DNA from: Variovorax sp. KK3
GTDB lineage: Bacteria > Pseudomonadota > Gammaproteobacteria > Burkholderiales > Burkholderiaceae_C
DNA length: 64,000 bases
Direction of reading: 5' to 3'
Assembly (NCBI RefSeq): GCF_001984055.1
Contig: NZ_LYVO01000009.1
Span: 1 to 64,000, forward strand
The translations under genes and the position numbers were made by a program. Below are positions 34,647-46,073 of the stretch, piece after piece. The notes below the pieces were generated by a model. The model was given only the letters and a program-made list of their open reading frames with translations, searched no databases and was not told the origin of the DNA. Position 1 is the stretch's first letter. Every line of letters starts with the position of its first letter.

Positions 34647-36236
34647 ATGACCCACACCTTGACCCAGCTTCTGTTGCCGCTCCTGCGCGTCGCCCTCATT
34701 GCGCTCGCCGGCCTGGCCGCCGGCTGTGCGAGCCTGCCGCCGCCCGAGCCGCAGCCACCGCAGAGCGCAATCCCCGGCTCGCCGGCGACCGAACTCGGTC
34801 GCGTGACGGCCCCGTTCTATGCGCAGGCGACGGGACTTTCGGCGGTTCGCCCAGTGCCCCAGGCCGGCGTGGCACTGGACGCGCGCCTGGAGTTGATGCG
34901 CCGCGCCCAATCGTCGCTGGACGTGCAGACCTACCAGATCGGCAACGACAAGACGGGCCGCCTGATCCTGCGCGAGTTGCGCGACGCCGCACGCCGCGGC
35001 GTGCGGGTGCGGCTGCTGCTGGACGACTTCTATACCGCAGGCCTCGACCCGCTGCTGCTGGCGCTGGCCGCCGAGCCCGGGGCACAGGTGCGCCTGTTCA
35101 ATCCCTTCGCCAACGGCCGCGGGCACATGGCCACGCGCTGGCTCGACTTCTTCACCGACTTCCGCCGGCTCAACCACCGGATGCACAACAAGCTGTTCAT
35201 CGCCGACGGCGCCATCGCCATCGCGGGTGGGCGCAACCTCGCAGACGAGTATTTCCTGCGCAGCGACCTCGCCAACTTCATCGATTTCGAGCTGCTGATG
35301 GCGGGCCCGGTGGTACAGGAATCCGCGAGCATCTTCGACAGCTACTGGAACAGCGACGTGGTCTACCCCGTGCAGCGCGTGGCACACGCGGCCGAGCCGG
35401 CGCCGCAGCTCGCCGCCGCTTTCGAGGCAGCCACCTCGGAACGCGAAGCGCCTCGGCCGGAGCCGCCACCGGCGACCGACGTCTTCGGCGAGCCACCGTT
35501 GGCCACACAATTGGCGCGTGGCGAGCTGAAGTGGATGCGCGCCGACGCTCATGCGGTGGCAGACAGCCCGAACAAGGCACTGGGGATTCGGCCGCCAGGC
35601 GTGCAAACGCTGGCCCAGCAATTTCACGCCACGCTGGGGACCACCGCGCAGTCGCAGGTACTCGTGATATCGCCCTACTTCATCCCCGGCGACGAAGGCA
35701 TGGCGCGCATCCGCGCGGCGCGCGAGCGCGGCATCCGCATCACGGTGGTCACCAACTCGCTGGCCGACAGCGACGAGCCGCTGGTCAACGTCAACTACAA
35801 CCGCTACCGCGTGGCCATGCTTCAGGAAGGTGTGGAACTGCTCGAAGTCAGCACGCGCCAGCTCAGGCGCAGCGCGCAGATCCGCCGGCTGCTGCGGCAG
35901 GCGCGCGGCCGGTTGCACGCCAAGCTGGCCCTGCTCGACAACGAATGGGTGCTGCTCGGTTCGATGAACCTGGACCCGCGATCGGAGCGGCTCAATACCG
36001 AGTTCGGCGTCAAGGTGCACAGCTTCGAGTTGGCGTACGCGCTGCGCATCGCCTACTCGCTCGACTCGTTGGAGGGTGTCTACCGCGTCGAGCTGCAGCC
36101 GGACAAGCAGAACGTGCAGTGGGTCGGCACGGGCGACGAGCACAACGAGGTGCTCGACGACGAGCCAGACTCCAGTCTGCTCACGCGGCTGCAACTGCTC
36201 CTGTTCTCGTGGTTCGTGCCCACGGACCAGTTGTAG
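34647..36236 (+). CDS. Phospholipase D/cardiolipin synthase family lipoprotein
   Basis: A 529-residue protein with two HKD catalytic motifs: HNKLFIADGAIAIAGGRNLADEY (first, near residue 180, seen as MHNKLFIADGAI) and RLHAKLALLDNEWVLLGSMN (second, near 420), each followed by the Asn/Asp-Glu/Ser residues of the PLD fold. The N-terminus is a lipoprotein signal (LIALAGLAAGCASLPPPEP, lipobox AAGC), so it probably acts at the periplasmic face of a membrane. The size and two-domain structure resemble ClsC-type cardiolipin synthases, which use phosphatidylglycerol and phosphatidylethanolamine. A nuclease or phospholipase role is also possible. It diverges from the receptor operon. Confidence 0.85.
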   Translation: MTHTLTQLLLPLLRVALIALAGLAAGCASLPPPEPQPPQSAIPGSPATELGRVTAPFYAQATGLSAVRPVPQAGVALDARLELMRRAQSSLDVQTYQIGNDKTGRLILRELRDAARRGVRVRLLLDDFYTAGLDPLLLALAAEPGAQVRLFNPFANGRGHMATRWLDFFTDFRRLNHRMHNKLFIADGAIAIAGGRNLADEYFLRSDLANFIDFELLMAGPVVQESASIFDSYWNSDVVYPVQRVAHAAEPAPQLAAAFEAATSEREAPRPEPPPATDVFGEPPLATQLARGELKWMRADAHAVADSPNKALGIRPPGVQTLAQQFHATLGTTAQSQVLVISPYFIPGDEGMARIRAARERGIRITVVTNSLADSDEPLVNVNYNRYRVAMLQEGVELLEVSTRQLRRSAQIRRLLRQARGRLHAKLALLDNEWVLLGSMNLDPRSERLNTEFGVKVHSFELAYALRIAYSLDSLEGVYRVELQPDKQNVQWVGTGDEHNEVLDDEPDSSLLTRLQLLLFSWFVPTDQL

Positions 36237-36249
36237 CTTTGCAGGAGGC

Positions 36250-36768
36250 TCAAGCCGCGCCGAGCGGGCGACGGGCCTTCCAGGCGCCGAGCAGTGCTGC
36301 CGCGCCGCCGGCGGTGTTGGCGATCATCTGCCACCAGGAGTTGTAGGCCCAGGCGTTGTACATCCAGAGGGAAGCCACCAGCACCATGGCCAGCCGCAGG
36401 CCGGTGCCCCGCAGGTAGAACATGGCCCAGGTGCCGACCAGCGAGCCTGCGCCCGTGCAGACGGTGGTCCATCCGTTCCAAGTCAGGGCGCTGGCCACCA
36501 GGGTGATCGACACCATCGCGAGGAACGCGGCCAACCGGATGCGGTTGCTCCGGTTCTGTACGGCCTCGGCCGAGGCTTGGCGCCCCACGGAAATCGCGCT
36601 GAGTGCAGCGGCCGTGTGAGCCCCGATCAGCAAATTGTTGACCGCCCAGATCGCCGACGCGATGCCGGTCGAGGCGCGAAGCGACCGGTCGTTGGTGCCG
36701 ACCAAGCCGCGAACATTGAGGGAAAGTGCGACGAGTCCGGTCGCGTGAATGAGGTGGGTGGCGTCCAT
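36250..36768 (-). CDS. YgjV-like inner membrane protein
   Basis: A 172-residue integral membrane protein with about six short hydrophobic segments (for example ASAIWAVNNLLIGAHTAAAL, IRLAAFLAMVSITLVASAL, LAMVLVASLWMYNAWAYNSW). The pattern of a conserved WAVNNLLIGAHTAA and a Trp/Asn-rich C-terminal helix fits the Imp-YgjV family (function unknown). It converges with the phospholipase gene (13 bases apart) and lies divergently upstream of the groESL heat-shock promoter. Confidence 0.75.
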   Translation of the reverse strand: MDATHLIHATGLVALSLNVRGLVGTNDRSLRASTGIASAIWAVNNLLIGAHTAAALSAISVGRQASAEAVQNRSNRIRLAAFLAMVSITLVASALTWNGWTTVCTGAGSLVGTWAMFYLRGTGLRLAMVLVASLWMYNAWAYNSWWQMIANTAGGAAALLGAWKARRPLGAA

Positions 36769-36934
36769 TGGAGATGCAGAAGGACGAAGCGCCCATCGAG
36801 GCGTGGATTCTACCGAGCCCGCTCAGGGTTAACCCTGAATTAGAAGAGAAGTCCGTCACGAACCAAGCCCATCGCTTCGCCGACCGCGGGCGCGGCTTGC
36901 CTGCTCGTCGATACCCAGCGAATGGCAAGCCCGC

Positions 36935-36961
36935 CTTGAAAGCCAAAAATTTGCCCTTATG
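36935..36961 (+). promoter_or_regulatory. Sigma32-type heat-shock promoter for groESL
   Basis: CTTGAAA (36935-36941), a perfect sigma32 -35 element, is followed after 12 bases by CCCTTATG, close to the -10 consensus CCCCATNT. It sits immediately upstream of the CIRCE element and about 105 bases before groES. Confidence 0.75.
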
Positions 36962-36962
36962 A

Positions 36963-36989
36963 TTAGCACTCGCTGAAGAGGAGTGCTAA
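36963..36989 (+). promoter_or_regulatory. CIRCE operator (HrcA-binding)
   Basis: A perfect TTAGCACTC-N9-GAGTGCTAA inverted repeat with a spacer of nine bases. HrcA binds such sites to repress groESL until heat stress. It directly abuts the -10 region of the heat-shock promoter, so repression and sigma32 activation act on the same start. Confidence 0.97.
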
Positions 36990-37066
36990 CACCTCGCTTC
37001 CAGTGACAGGCCAGCCGGCAACCCCAGTCCGGCGCCAAAAACCCCCGTTTCTATCCAGGAGATGCA

Positions 37067-37357
37067 ATGAACCTTCAACCTTTGGCCGATCGCGTGATCG
37101 TCGAGCGCATTGAAAGCGAAACCAAGACTGCCTCGGGCATCGTGATTCCCGACAACGCAGCCGAGAAGCCCGATCAAGGCAAAGTGCTGGCCGTCGGCCC
37201 AGGCAAGAAGAATGACAAGGGCGAACTCGGCGCCATGAGCGTGAAGGTCGGCGATCTCGTGATCTTCGGCAAGTACAGCGGCCAGACCGTCAAGGTCGAT
37301 GGCAAGGAACTGCTGGTCATGAAGGAAGACGACCTGTTCGCGGTCGTCGTCAAGTAA
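37067..37357 (+). CDS. groES: Co-chaperonin GroES
   Basis: A 96-residue Gro[22 protein letters not shown] is the family N-terminus, the mobile loop is [20 protein letters not shown], and [20 protein letters not shown] ends the domain. It caps the GroEL ring during folding. An AGGAG site precedes the ATG at 37067. CIRCE and a sigma32-type promoter lie upstream, and groEL follows after 32 bases. Confidence 0.98.
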   Translation: MNLQPLADRVIVERIESETKTASGIVIPDNAAEKPDQGKVLAVGPGKKNDKGELGAMSVKVGDLVIFGKYSGQTVKVDGKELLVMKEDDLFAVVVK

Positions 37358-37374
37358 TCAATCCCCTTTTCTGA

Positions 37375-39042
<1,668 letters not shown>

Positions 39043-39064
39043 TCAGCCCCGGCCCTTCAGCCAA

Positions 39065-39099
39065 CAAAAAAACCCGCGGTGTGAGCCGCGGGTTTTTTT
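39065..39099. terminator. Bidirectional rho-independent terminator between groEL and the DUF805 gene
   Basis: CCCGCGG (39073-39079) pairs with CCGCGGG (39086-39092) around a six-base loop. It has seven T residues on the forward side and a matching run of A residues on the other, so it can terminate groESL and the convergent DUF805 gene. Confidence 0.9.
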
Positions 39100-39116
39100 A
39101 TGGACCGGTCAATCGC

Positions 39117-39455
39117 TCAGGCTGCGACGAAAGGCGGTGCCCCGTATTCGTTGCTCTCCGGCTGGCTGGGCTGAACCGAAAAGTAGAGCAGCACCAGGTT
39201 GACCAGCGGGATCAGCCCCAGCAGCAGCCACCAGCCGCTCTTGCCGATGTCGTGCAGCCGGCGTGCGCCAGCCGACAGCAGCGGCAGCAAGAACGCAAGG
39301 ATGACCAGGCCATAGACCACCTCATGAATGAGGCCGGCCACGATCACCAGGATCACATAAGCCAGCACGAACCACCAGTATTCCGAGCGCGAAGCACGGC
39401 CGCTGAAGTCCACGTACTTGCTGAAGCATGTCTTGACGGCTTCCTGAAAATTCAT
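39117..39455 (-). CDS. DUF805 domain membrane protein
   Basis: A 112-residue DUF805 protein. The motif FSGRASRSEYWWFVLA is diagnostic, followed by two or three hydrophobic helices (YVILVIVAGLIHEVVYGLVI and LAFLLPLLSAGARRLHDIGK) and SGWWLLLGLIPLVNLVLLYF. Function is not known; members are inner membrane proteins. The ATG at 39455 is preferred since it has an AGGAG site; it also places the conserved sequence at the usual distance from the N-terminus. Confidence 0.9.
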   Translation of the reverse strand: MNFQEAVKTCFSKYVDFSGRASRSEYWWFVLAYVILVIVAGLIHEVVYGLVILAFLLPLLSAGARRLHDIGKSGWWLLLGLIPLVNLVLLYFSVQPSQPESNEYGAPPFVAA

Positions 39456-39532
39456 TGAACAACTCCTCTTGATAGTTCCCACGGGTAAGCTCCCGGGGCC
39501 ATCATAAGGGGCCATCCGCCGGCATTTGATGA

Positions 39533-41086
39533 CTAGCGCAGGCGCTGCAGCAACCCGGCCGTGGAAGCATCCAGACCGCCGATTTCACCCGAAGCCAGGC
39601 GCGGCTCGATGTCCTTGGCCAGCACCTTGCCCAGCTCCACGCCCCACTGGTCGAAGCTGTTGATGCCCCACAGCGCGCCACTGGTGAACACGCGGTGCTC
39701 GTACATCGCGAGGAAGGCCCCCAGGGCTTCGGGACTCAGCTCGTCGAAGACGAAGAAGCTGCTCGGCCGGTTGCCCGGGAAGTTGCGGTGTCCGCCGGCG
39801 TCTTCCTTGCCGACCATCAGCGCCTGAGCCTGCGCCAGCGCGTTGGCCAGCAGCTTGGGGTGATGCCCTTCCAGGTCGTGCGAAGCCTGGCGCACGGCGA
39901 TGAACTCCAGCGGAATCACGTCGGTGCCCTGGTGCAGCATCTGGAAGTAGGCGTGCTGGCCATTGGTGCCGGGTTCGCCCCACAGCACCGGCGAGGTGCC
40001 CAGCGGCAGCGCTGCGCCGCTCGCGTCGACCTGCTTGCCGTTGCTTTCCATCTCCAATTGCTGCAGGTAGGCCGGCAGGCGCTGCAGGGCGCTGTGGTAG
40101 GGCGCGATGCTACGGCTACTGAAGCCCAGGAAGTTGCGGTACCAAACGTCGAGCAGCCCGAGGCGCACCGGCAGGTTCTGTGCCAGCGGGGCCGTGCGGA
40201 AATGCTCGTCCATCGCATGCGCGCCGGCCAGCAGGCGGCGGAAGCCCTCGGGTCCGATGGCCAATGCGATCGGCAGGCCGATGGAAGACCACAGCGAGTA
40301 GCGGCCGCCCACCCAGTCCCAGAAGCCGAAGGTGGTTTCGATGCCGAACGCCCGTGCCGCCTCGACATTGGTGGTGAGCGCGGCGAAGTGATGGGCGATG
40401 TCGGCGTTGCCCGACTGCTCGAACCAGCGCTTGGCCGAGTGCGCATTCGCCATGGTCTCGGCCGTGGTGAAGGTCTTGGAAGCGATCAGGAACAGCGTGT
40501 GCTCCGGCGCCAGGCCGCGCAGCACGCCGGCCAGTTCGTGGCCATCGACGTTCGATACGAAGTGAAAGCGCTTGCCGGGCGCCACGAAGGCGTCGAGGGC
40601 GCGCACCACCATCTGCGGGCCCAGGTCGGAGCCACCGATGCCGATGTTGACCACGTCGGTGATCGTGTGGTCGGCACGCACCCGCTCGGCATAGGCCAGC
40701 ATCGCGTCGAGCGTGGCATGCACGTCGGACAGCGGACCGGCGAGCGCCGCCGGCACCGGCATCGAGGCAGGCGCCCTCAGCAGCGTGTGGAGCACGGCCC
40801 GGTCTTCGGTCGCGTTGATGTGCTCGCCGGCGAACATCGCGTCCCGATGGGCTTCGAGCCCCGCCTCGCGGGCCAGCGCCAGCAGCAGGTCTTCGGTCTT
40901 GGCGTCGATCAGGTTCTTCGACAGGTCGGCGAACAGGTGCGGGCCCTGTTGGCTGAAGGACGTGAAGCGCTGCGGATCGTCGGCAAAGGCGCGGCGAAGA
41001 TCGAAGCCGCGGCCCGCGGCCTCGTAGTGGGCCTGCAGGCGTCCCCAGGCAGCGGTGCGGTCGCAGCGGGTGCGGTTGGGCGTCAT
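39533..41086 (-). CDS. pgi: Glucose-6-phosphate isomerase
   Basis: A 517-residue isomerase that interconverts glucose 6-phosphate and fructose 6-phosphate. Signature regions are [34 protein letters not shown] (sugar-phosphate loop), [18 protein letters not shown] and [15 protein letters not shown]; the C-terminal [10 protein letters not shown] and [12 protein letters not shown] are present. The ATG at 41086 overlaps the stop of the upstream tal gene by four bases, indicating an operon tal-pgi. zwf lies nearby in the opposite orientation. Confidence 0.97.
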   Translation of the reverse strand: MTPNRTRCDRTAAWGRLQAHYEAAGRGFDLRRAFADDPQRFTSFSQQGPHLFADLSKNLIDAKTEDLLLALAREAGLEAHRDAMFAGEHINATEDRAVLHTLLRAPASMPVPAALAGPLSDVHATLDAMLAYAERVRADHTITDVVNIGIGGSDLGPQMVVRALDAFVAPGKRFHFVSNVDGHELAGVLRGLAPEHTLFLIASKTFTTAETMANAHSAKRWFEQSGNADIAHHFAALTTNVEAARAFGIETTFGFWDWVGGRYSLWSSIGLPIALAIGPEGFRRLLAGAHAMDEHFRTAPLAQNLPVRLGLLDVWYRNFLGFSSRSIAPYHSALQRLPAYLQQLEMESNGKQVDASGAALPLGTSPVLWGEPGTNGQHAYFQMLHQGTDVIPLEFIAVRQASHDLEGHHPKLLANALAQAQALMVGKEDAGGHRNFPGNRPSSFFVFDELSPEALGAFLAMYEHRVFTSGALWGINSFDQWGVELGKVLAKDIEPRLASGEIGGLDASTAGLLQRLR

Positions 41087-42036
41087 TCGATGTCCTCCAT
41101 CAGTTTCTCGAGCTTCACGGCATCGGCCGCGAAGGCGCGGATGCCCTCGGCCAGCTTCTCGGTGACCATGGCGTCCTCGTTCAATGCGAAACGGAAGGCA
41201 GGCTCGTCCAGCACGAGCCGCGGAATGTCGAGCGACTGCGCCGCCCCCGCGTCGAGCGCATGCGCGAGCGGCGCGTCGCTCGCAGCCAGTTCGGCCAGCA
41301 GGTCGGGGCTGATGGTCAGCAGATCGCAGCCTGCCAGGGCGGCGATCTGCCCGACGTTGCGGAAGCTCGCGCCCATCACTTCAGTACGGATGCCGTGCTT
41401 CTTGTAGTAGTCGAAGATCTGGCGCACCGACTTCACGCCGGGGTCGTTGGCACCCGCGCGGGCGGCTTCATCCCAGGTGGTGCCCGCCGTCTTCTTGTGC
41501 CAGTCGTAGATGCGGCCGACGAAGGGCGAAATGAGCTGTACGCCTGCGGCACCGCAGGCCACCGCCTGGGCAAAGGAGAACAGCAGCGTGAGGTTGGTAT
41601 GGATGCCCTGCTCCTCCAACTGCCGTGCGGCCTTGATGCCTTCCCAGGTGGCGGCGATCTTGATCAGAACGCGCTGGCCGACGTCGATGTCCGCAGCGCG
41701 ATAGAGCGCCACGATGCGCTGCGCGCGCGCCACGGTGGCCGCCGTGTCGAAGCTCAGCCGGGCATCGACTTCGGTCGACACGCGCCCCGGGATCAGCGAG
41801 AGGATCTCGGTGCCGAAGCGCACCAGCAGGCGGTCGATGACTTCGTCGGTCTGGAGGTGCCCGTGCTGCTTGACGGCCTCGTCCAGCAGCGGCCGGTACT
41901 CGGCCTTCTGCACCGCCTTGAGGATCAGCGACGGGTTGGTGGTCGCGTCTTGCGGCTTGAACTGGGCCAGCTGGCGGAAATCACCGGTATCGGCCACCAC
42001 GGTGGTCCACTGTCTGAGGGCATCGAGTTGGTTCAT
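41083..42036 (-). CDS. tal: Transaldolase
   Basis: A 317-residue transaldolase of the TalB type. The Schiff-base lysine is Lys126 in [12 protein letters not shown], with [10 protein letters not shown] at residues 32-41 and the [20 protein letters not shown] and [10 protein letters not shown] stretches. It moves dihydroxyacetone units between sugar phosphates in the non-oxidative pentose phosphate pathway. The ATG at 42036 gives the expected N-terminus ([20 protein letters not shown]); longer in-frame starts would run into the lipocalin gene promoter. Its stop overlaps the pgi start. Confidence 0.96.
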   Translation of the reverse strand: MNQLDALRQWTTVVADTGDFRQLAQFKPQDATTNPSLILKAVQKAEYRPLLDEAVKQHGHLQTDEVIDRLLVRFGTEILSLIPGRVSTEVDARLSFDTAATVARAQRIVALYRAADIDVGQRVLIKIAATWEGIKAARQLEEQGIHTNLTLLFSFAQAVACGAAGVQLISPFVGRIYDWHKKTAGTTWDEAARAGANDPGVKSVRQIFDYYKKHGIRTEVMGASFRNVGQIAALAGCDLLTISPDLLAELAASDAPLAHALDAGAAQSLDIPRLVLDEPAFRFALNEDAMVTEKLAEGIRAFAADAVKLEKLMEDIE

Positions 42037-42143
42037 CCGGCCATTATCCCGCCGCACAACTACAGGTCGTGTCGTCCCCGGCTGACGGGCCGAAAAACGA
42101 CCCGGCGCTACGGTTTGAGTCTTTCCAGATTGGAGGAATGCCC

Positions 42144-42821
42144 ATGTTCTCTCGGAGCCAAGCGCCTGCGCCGCCGCCGCCACGCGTCGTCTTCGACGAC
42201 CGCGTCCACAGTGCGTCCATCGGCACGCTGACGACCGCTTTTTGCGTCGGCGGCCTGCTGACCCTGCTGGCCTTCAATAGCGCTCGTGCCTCGCGCAATG
42301 CCCGCCTCGCCGGCCCGGCTGACGGTGCGCCGCTCATGCGCGCGCCACTGCAGGTGGTGGCCCCGGTCGACCTGCAGCGTTACGTGGGTCTGTGGCACGA
42401 GCAGGCACGCCTGCCCAACCGGTTCGAAAAGAGCTGCGCAGGCCCTGCGACGGCCGAGTATTCGCTGCTGGACGATGGCACGCTGGAGGTGCGCAATCGC
42501 TGCATCCTGCCCGACGGGAGCTTCGACGAGACGGTGGGTGTGGGGCGCACCTTGCCGGTCGCTGGGCAACCCGGCGCTGGCCGGCTCGAAGTGTGCTTCG
42601 CGCCGGCATGGCTGCAATGGCTGCCTGCGGTGTGGGGCGACTACTGGATCCTCAAGCTCGATCGCGACTACCAGGTGTCGCTGGTCGGCACGCCCGACCG
42701 CCGCTACCTGTGGGTGTTGTCACGCGTTCCGCGCCTGGACGATGCCGCGCTCGAAGCCGAACTGGCCTATGCCGGTTCGCTGGGCTTCGACGTGAGTCAG
42801 GTCGAGCGCACAGGCAGGTAG
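42144..42821 (+). CDS. Lipocalin family protein with N-terminal membrane anchor
   Basis: A 225-residue protein ending in a Blc-like lipocalin domain (from about residue 78): [20 protein letters not shown] carries the GxW motif, [19 protein letters not shown] follows, and [20 protein letters not shown] plus YLWVLSRVP complete the barrel. Residues about 28-46 ([21 protein letters not shown]) form a membrane helix rather than the lipobox of E. coli Blc. Bacterial lipocalins bind lysophospholipids or fatty acids. The ATG at 42144 is chosen because GGAGG is seven bases upstream; ATG at 42138 would be too close. The 3' end overlaps the convergent HAD gene by 25 bases. Confidence 0.85.
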   Translation: MFSRSQAPAPPPPRVVFDDRVHSASIGTLTTAFCVGGLLTLLAFNSARASRNARLAGPADGAPLMRAPLQVVAPVDLQRYVGLWHEQARLPNRFEKSCAGPATAEYSLLDDGTLEVRNRCILPDGSFDETVGVGRTLPVAGQPGAGRLEVCFAPAWLQWLPAVWGDYWILKLDRDYQVSLVGTPDRRYLWVLSRVPRLDDAALEAELAYAGSLGFDVSQVERTGR

Positions 42822-43432
42822 GCCGCGAGCTGCGCGGGCAGCGCGCTCGGTGCCGTGCAGTGGATGGCGGCCCATCCCAGCGCCTGGGCCGCCTCGACGT
42901 TGGCGGCGGAATCGTCGATGAAGACGGTTTCCTCCGGCCTCAGCGCATAGCGCGCACTCAGCATTTCGTAGATTCCGCGGTCCGGCTTGAGGATGCGCAC
43001 GTCGCCAGAAAAAATGCCGCCATCGAACCAGCGAAAGAAGGCATGGCGCTCCACGAGGGCGCGCGCGAACGGCACCGACATGTTCGAGAGGTAGTAGAGC
43101 CGCAGGGCCTCACCCTCTTCGCGGCGCGCGCGCAGCTGGTCGAGCAGTTCGAGCGTGACCTGGATCGGCTCCAGCCGCTCACCCAGCGTTGCCAAGGTTT
43201 TCTGCAACTGCGGCTCGGGCAGTGAGAGCCGCAGCGCCATGCGGCCGATCGCATCGTCCATGCCGTGTGTGCCGCGGTCGAAGCCCAGCCAGTCTTCATG
43301 CCCGAACATCTCGCGGGCCAGCGCGTGCGCAGCTTGCGCCGTCATCGTGCGCGGCGCCACGGCCGCATGCACGAGCGACACCGGCTCCCAGTTCAGCAGC
43401 ACCGCACCCAGATCGAAGACCACGTTCTTCAT
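42797..43432 (-). CDS. HAD-superfamily hydrolase (YihX-like)
   Basis: A 211-residue HAD-IA phosphatase. The nucleophile motif is VVFDLGAVLLNW, where the second Asp is replaced by Gly as in YihX-like sugar phosphatases, followed by YYLSNMSVPFA (motif II), the Lys in RILKPDRGIYEM (motif III) and EETVFIDDSAANVEAAQALG (motif IV). The substrate is unknown; E. coli YihX hydrolyses glucose 1-phosphate, fitting the neighbouring pgi, tal and zwf. It overlaps the lipocalin gene end by 25 bases and diverges from zwf with 147 bases between. Confidence 0.85.
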   Translation of the reverse strand: MKNVVFDLGAVLLNWEPVSLVHAAVAPRTMTAQAAHALAREMFGHEDWLGFDRGTHGMDDAIGRMALRLSLPEPQLQKTLATLGERLEPIQVTLELLDQLRARREEGEALRLYYLSNMSVPFARALVERHAFFRWFDGGIFSGDVRILKPDRGIYEMLSARYALRPEETVFIDDSAANVEAAQALGWAAIHCTAPSALPAQLAAYLPVRST

Positions 43433-43579
43433 TGCATTCCGTCGAGAAAAGAATCGGTCCGCTGTGGACCGGCCGCGAGCTTAAGCGAAGTCGAAGTCGC
43501 CGAGAGGACAGGCTCCGTTACCATTCGCAGGCGTGCCGAGCGCACGGCCTCACCACGACTCCAACACGGGTTTGCATTC

Positions 43580-45049
43580 ATGAGTTTTGACCTCGTCCTC
43601 TTTGGCGGCACTGGCGATCTCGCGTGGCGCAAGCTGATGCCGGCGCTGTTCCAGGCCTTCCGGCACGGCAGCCTGCCCGAAGACGGCCGCATCATCGGCG
43701 TGGCGCGTGACGACCTGTCCGACGATGCTTACCGCGAGCTGATCCAGTCGCGCTTCGCCGCGGTGGAAGGCGCCAAGCGGCCGAGCGCGGAGGAGTTCAA
43801 GAAGTTCGCTTCGATGCTCCATTACCTGCGGATGGACCTGTCCAAACCGGACGACTATGCGAAGCTTGCCGAGCTGCTGCAGCGCCGCGACGCCAGCACG
43901 GTCGTCATGTACCTTGCCACCGCGCCGGGCCTCTTCACCCAGGTGGTGGAGCAGATCGCCGAAGCGGGCCTCAACGGACCGAAGACGCGCGTCGTGCTCG
44001 AAAAGCCACTGGGCCACGACCTCGCCTCGAACCGCGCCATCAATAAGGCCGTGTGCAAGGTGCTGGCCGAGCACCAGGTCTTTCGCATCGATCACTACCT
44101 GGGCAAGCCCTCGGTGCAGAACCTGTTCGCGATGCGCTTCGGCAATGCGCTGTTCGAACCCATCTGGCGCCGCGAGCACATCGCGAGCATCGAGATCACC
44201 ATTGCCGAAGACCTGGGCGTGGAGAAGCGAGGCGCGTTCTACGACCAGACCGGCGCCTTGCGCGACATGGTGCAGAACCATGCGCTGCAGCTGGTCTGCG
44301 CGCTCGGCATGGAGCCGCCGATCAATGCCCATGCCGACGCCATCCGCGACGAGAAGCTCAAGGTGCTGCGCGCGCTCAAGCCGTGGACCGCGGAGTCCAT
44401 CGGCCTGCACGCCATCCGCGGGCAGTACGCGGCCGGCACCGCCTACGGCGAGCGCGTGCAAGGCTACCGCGACGAACCCGGCGTCGACCCGAACAGCCGC
44501 ACCGAGACCTTCGTGGCGCTGCGCACCGAGATCGCCAACTGGCGCTGGGCCGGGGTGCCGCTCTACATCCGCACCGGCAAACGACTGGCCTCGCGCGACG
44601 CCCGCATCGAGGTCAACTTCAAGCCGACGCCGCACGCCATCTTCCGCGCGCCGACCGGGGCCGCCAACAAGCTGGTGATCAACTTGCAGCCGAAGGACGG
44701 CCTGGAATTGCACATGCTCGCCCAGGCCCAGGACAGCCGCCAGCGCAACGGCAACCGCCGTGCCGGCCCGCAGCTGGCGCCGGTGCAGCTCGACCTGGAC
44801 TTCGACAAGCGCTTCGGCTCCGAGCGCGTGGGTGCCTACGAGCGCCTGCTGCTCGACGTGATCGACGGGCGGCTCAACCTCTTCGTGCGTAGCGACGAGC
44901 AAGAAGAAGCCTGGCGCTGGGTCGAGCCGCTGATCGACAGCTGGGCTTCGGACGGCGCGCCGCGGTCGTATGCGGCCGGCACTTGGGGGCCGAGCGCGTC
45001 GAGCGCGATGATCGCGCGCGACGGCTTCTCCTGGAGCGAAGAGCAGTAG
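43580..45049 (+). CDS. zwf: Glucose-6-phosphate 1-dehydrogenase
   Basis: A 489-residue enzyme that oxidises glucose 6-phosphate to 6-phosphogluconolactone, producing NADPH. The nucleotide-binding motif is GGTGDLA at residues 9-15 and the substrate-binding motif is RIDHYLGKPSVQNL near residue 169. Later RTGKRLASRDARIEVNFK and the C-terminal VEPLIDSWA are typical. The ATG at 43580 opens the conserved MSFDLVLFGGTG; upstream in-frame sequence crosses into the divergent HAD gene. It likely works with the nearby pgi and tal to run the pentose phosphate and Entner-Doudoroff routes. Confidence 0.96.
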   Translation: MSFDLVLFGGTGDLAWRKLMPALFQAFRHGSLPEDGRIIGVARDDLSDDAYRELIQSRFAAVEGAKRPSAEEFKKFASMLHYLRMDLSKPDDYAKLAELLQRRDASTVVMYLATAPGLFTQVVEQIAEAGLNGPKTRVVLEKPLGHDLASNRAINKAVCKVLAEHQVFRIDHYLGKPSVQNLFAMRFGNALFEPIWRREHIASIEITIAEDLGVEKRGAFYDQTGALRDMVQNHALQLVCALGMEPPINAHADAIRDEKLKVLRALKPWTAESIGLHAIRGQYAAGTAYGERVQGYRDEPGVDPNSRTETFVALRTEIANWRWAGVPLYIRTGKRLASRDARIEVNFKPTPHAIFRAPTGAANKLVINLQPKDGLELHMLAQAQDSRQRNGNRRAGPQLAPVQLDLDFDKRFGSERVGAYERLLLDVIDGRLNLFVRSDEQEEAWRWVEPLIDSWASDGAPRSYAAGTWGPSASSAMIARDGFSWSEEQ

Positions 45050-45077
45050 GGCGTCGACGCCGCGAAGAGGGCAGGAA

Positions 45078-46073
45078 CTAGATCCGCCCCTCTTCCACCG
45101 CGTGACAGGCGACCTGCACGCCCCGCAGCACTTGCAGCGGCGGCCGCTCGGCCTTGCAGCGCGCATTGGCATGCGGGCAGCGCGGATGAAAGGTGCAGCC
45201 GGTGGGCGGATTCAGCGGGTTCGGCACCTCGCCCTGCACCGGCGTGCGCGCCTCCCCGGTGTGCTTCATCTTCGGAATCGCTTCCAGCAGCATTCGCGTA
45301 TACGGATGCTGCGGCGTCTCGAACAACTTCGCCTTGTCGGCCACCTCCACCAGCCGGCCCAGGTACATCACACCGACCTGATCGGCCACGTGGCGCACCA
45401 CCGCCAGGTTGTGAGAGATGAACAGGTAGGTCAGGCCTCGCTGGCGCTGCAGGTCCTTCATGATGTTGAGCACCTGCGCCTGCACGCTGACGTCGAGCGC
45501 CGAGGTGGGCTCGTCGCAGACCAGGAATTCCGGCTGCGTGGCCAGTGCCCGGGCGATCGAGATGCGCTGGCGCTGGCCTCCGGAAAACTGATGCGGGTAC
45601 TTGGCCATGTCCAGCGGGCTCAGGCCCACCGACTGCAGCAGTTCGCCGACGCGTGTGCGCAGTGCCGGACCTTCCTGCAGGATTTCGTGCTCGCGCAGCG
45701 GCTCACCGACGATGTCGCGCACCAGCCAACGCGGGTTGAGGCTGGCGTACGGGTCTTGAAAGATCATCTGGATGCGCCGGCGCAGCTTGCGGCCTTCGGC
45801 GCTCTTGAAGCCCGCATGGGCATCCAGTCCATCGAAATGCATGCCGCCGCGGGTGGGCTCGTACAGGCCCACCAAGAGGCGCGCGACGGTGCTCTTGCCG
45901 CAGCCGGATTCACCCACCAGCGCCAGCGTCTTGCCGCGCTCGATGGAAAAGCTCACGCCATCCACCGCATGCAGCAGCAGGCGAGGCTTGCGCTCGAGCA
46001 CGCGGTTGAGCCAGGGCGGCGAAACGTCGAAGACCTTGGCGAGGTCGTTTGCCTGGACGAGGGTGCCGTTCAT
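45078..46073 (-). CDS. dppF: Dipeptide/oligopeptide ABC transporter ATP-binding protein (DppF-like)
   Basis: A 331-residue ATPase with Walker A GESGCGKSTVAR, the ABC signature QFSGGQRQRISIARAL and Walker B FLVCDEPTSALD. The C-terminal oligo/dipeptide-transporter extension contains PTGCTFHPRCPHANARC, whose cysteines can bind an iron-sulfur cluster. It powers import with its partner DppD. The ATG at 46073 overlaps the dppD stop by four bases; it is the last gene of the operon. Substrate specificity cannot be read from the ATPase. Confidence 0.93.
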   Translation of the reverse strand: MNGTLVQANDLAKVFDVSPPWLNRVLERKPRLLLHAVDGVSFSIERGKTLALVGESGCGKSTVARLLVGLYEPTRGGMHFDGLDAHAGFKSAEGRKLRRRIQMIFQDPYASLNPRWLVRDIVGEPLREHEILQEGPALRTRVGELLQSVGLSPLDMAKYPHQFSGGQRQRISIARALATQPEFLVCDEPTSALDVSVQAQVLNIMKDLQRQRGLTYLFISHNLAVVRHVADQVGVMYLGRLVEVADKAKLFETPQHPYTRMLLEAIPKMKHTGEARTPVQGEVPNPLNPPTGCTFHPRCPHANARCKAERPPLQVLRGVQVACHAVEEGRI

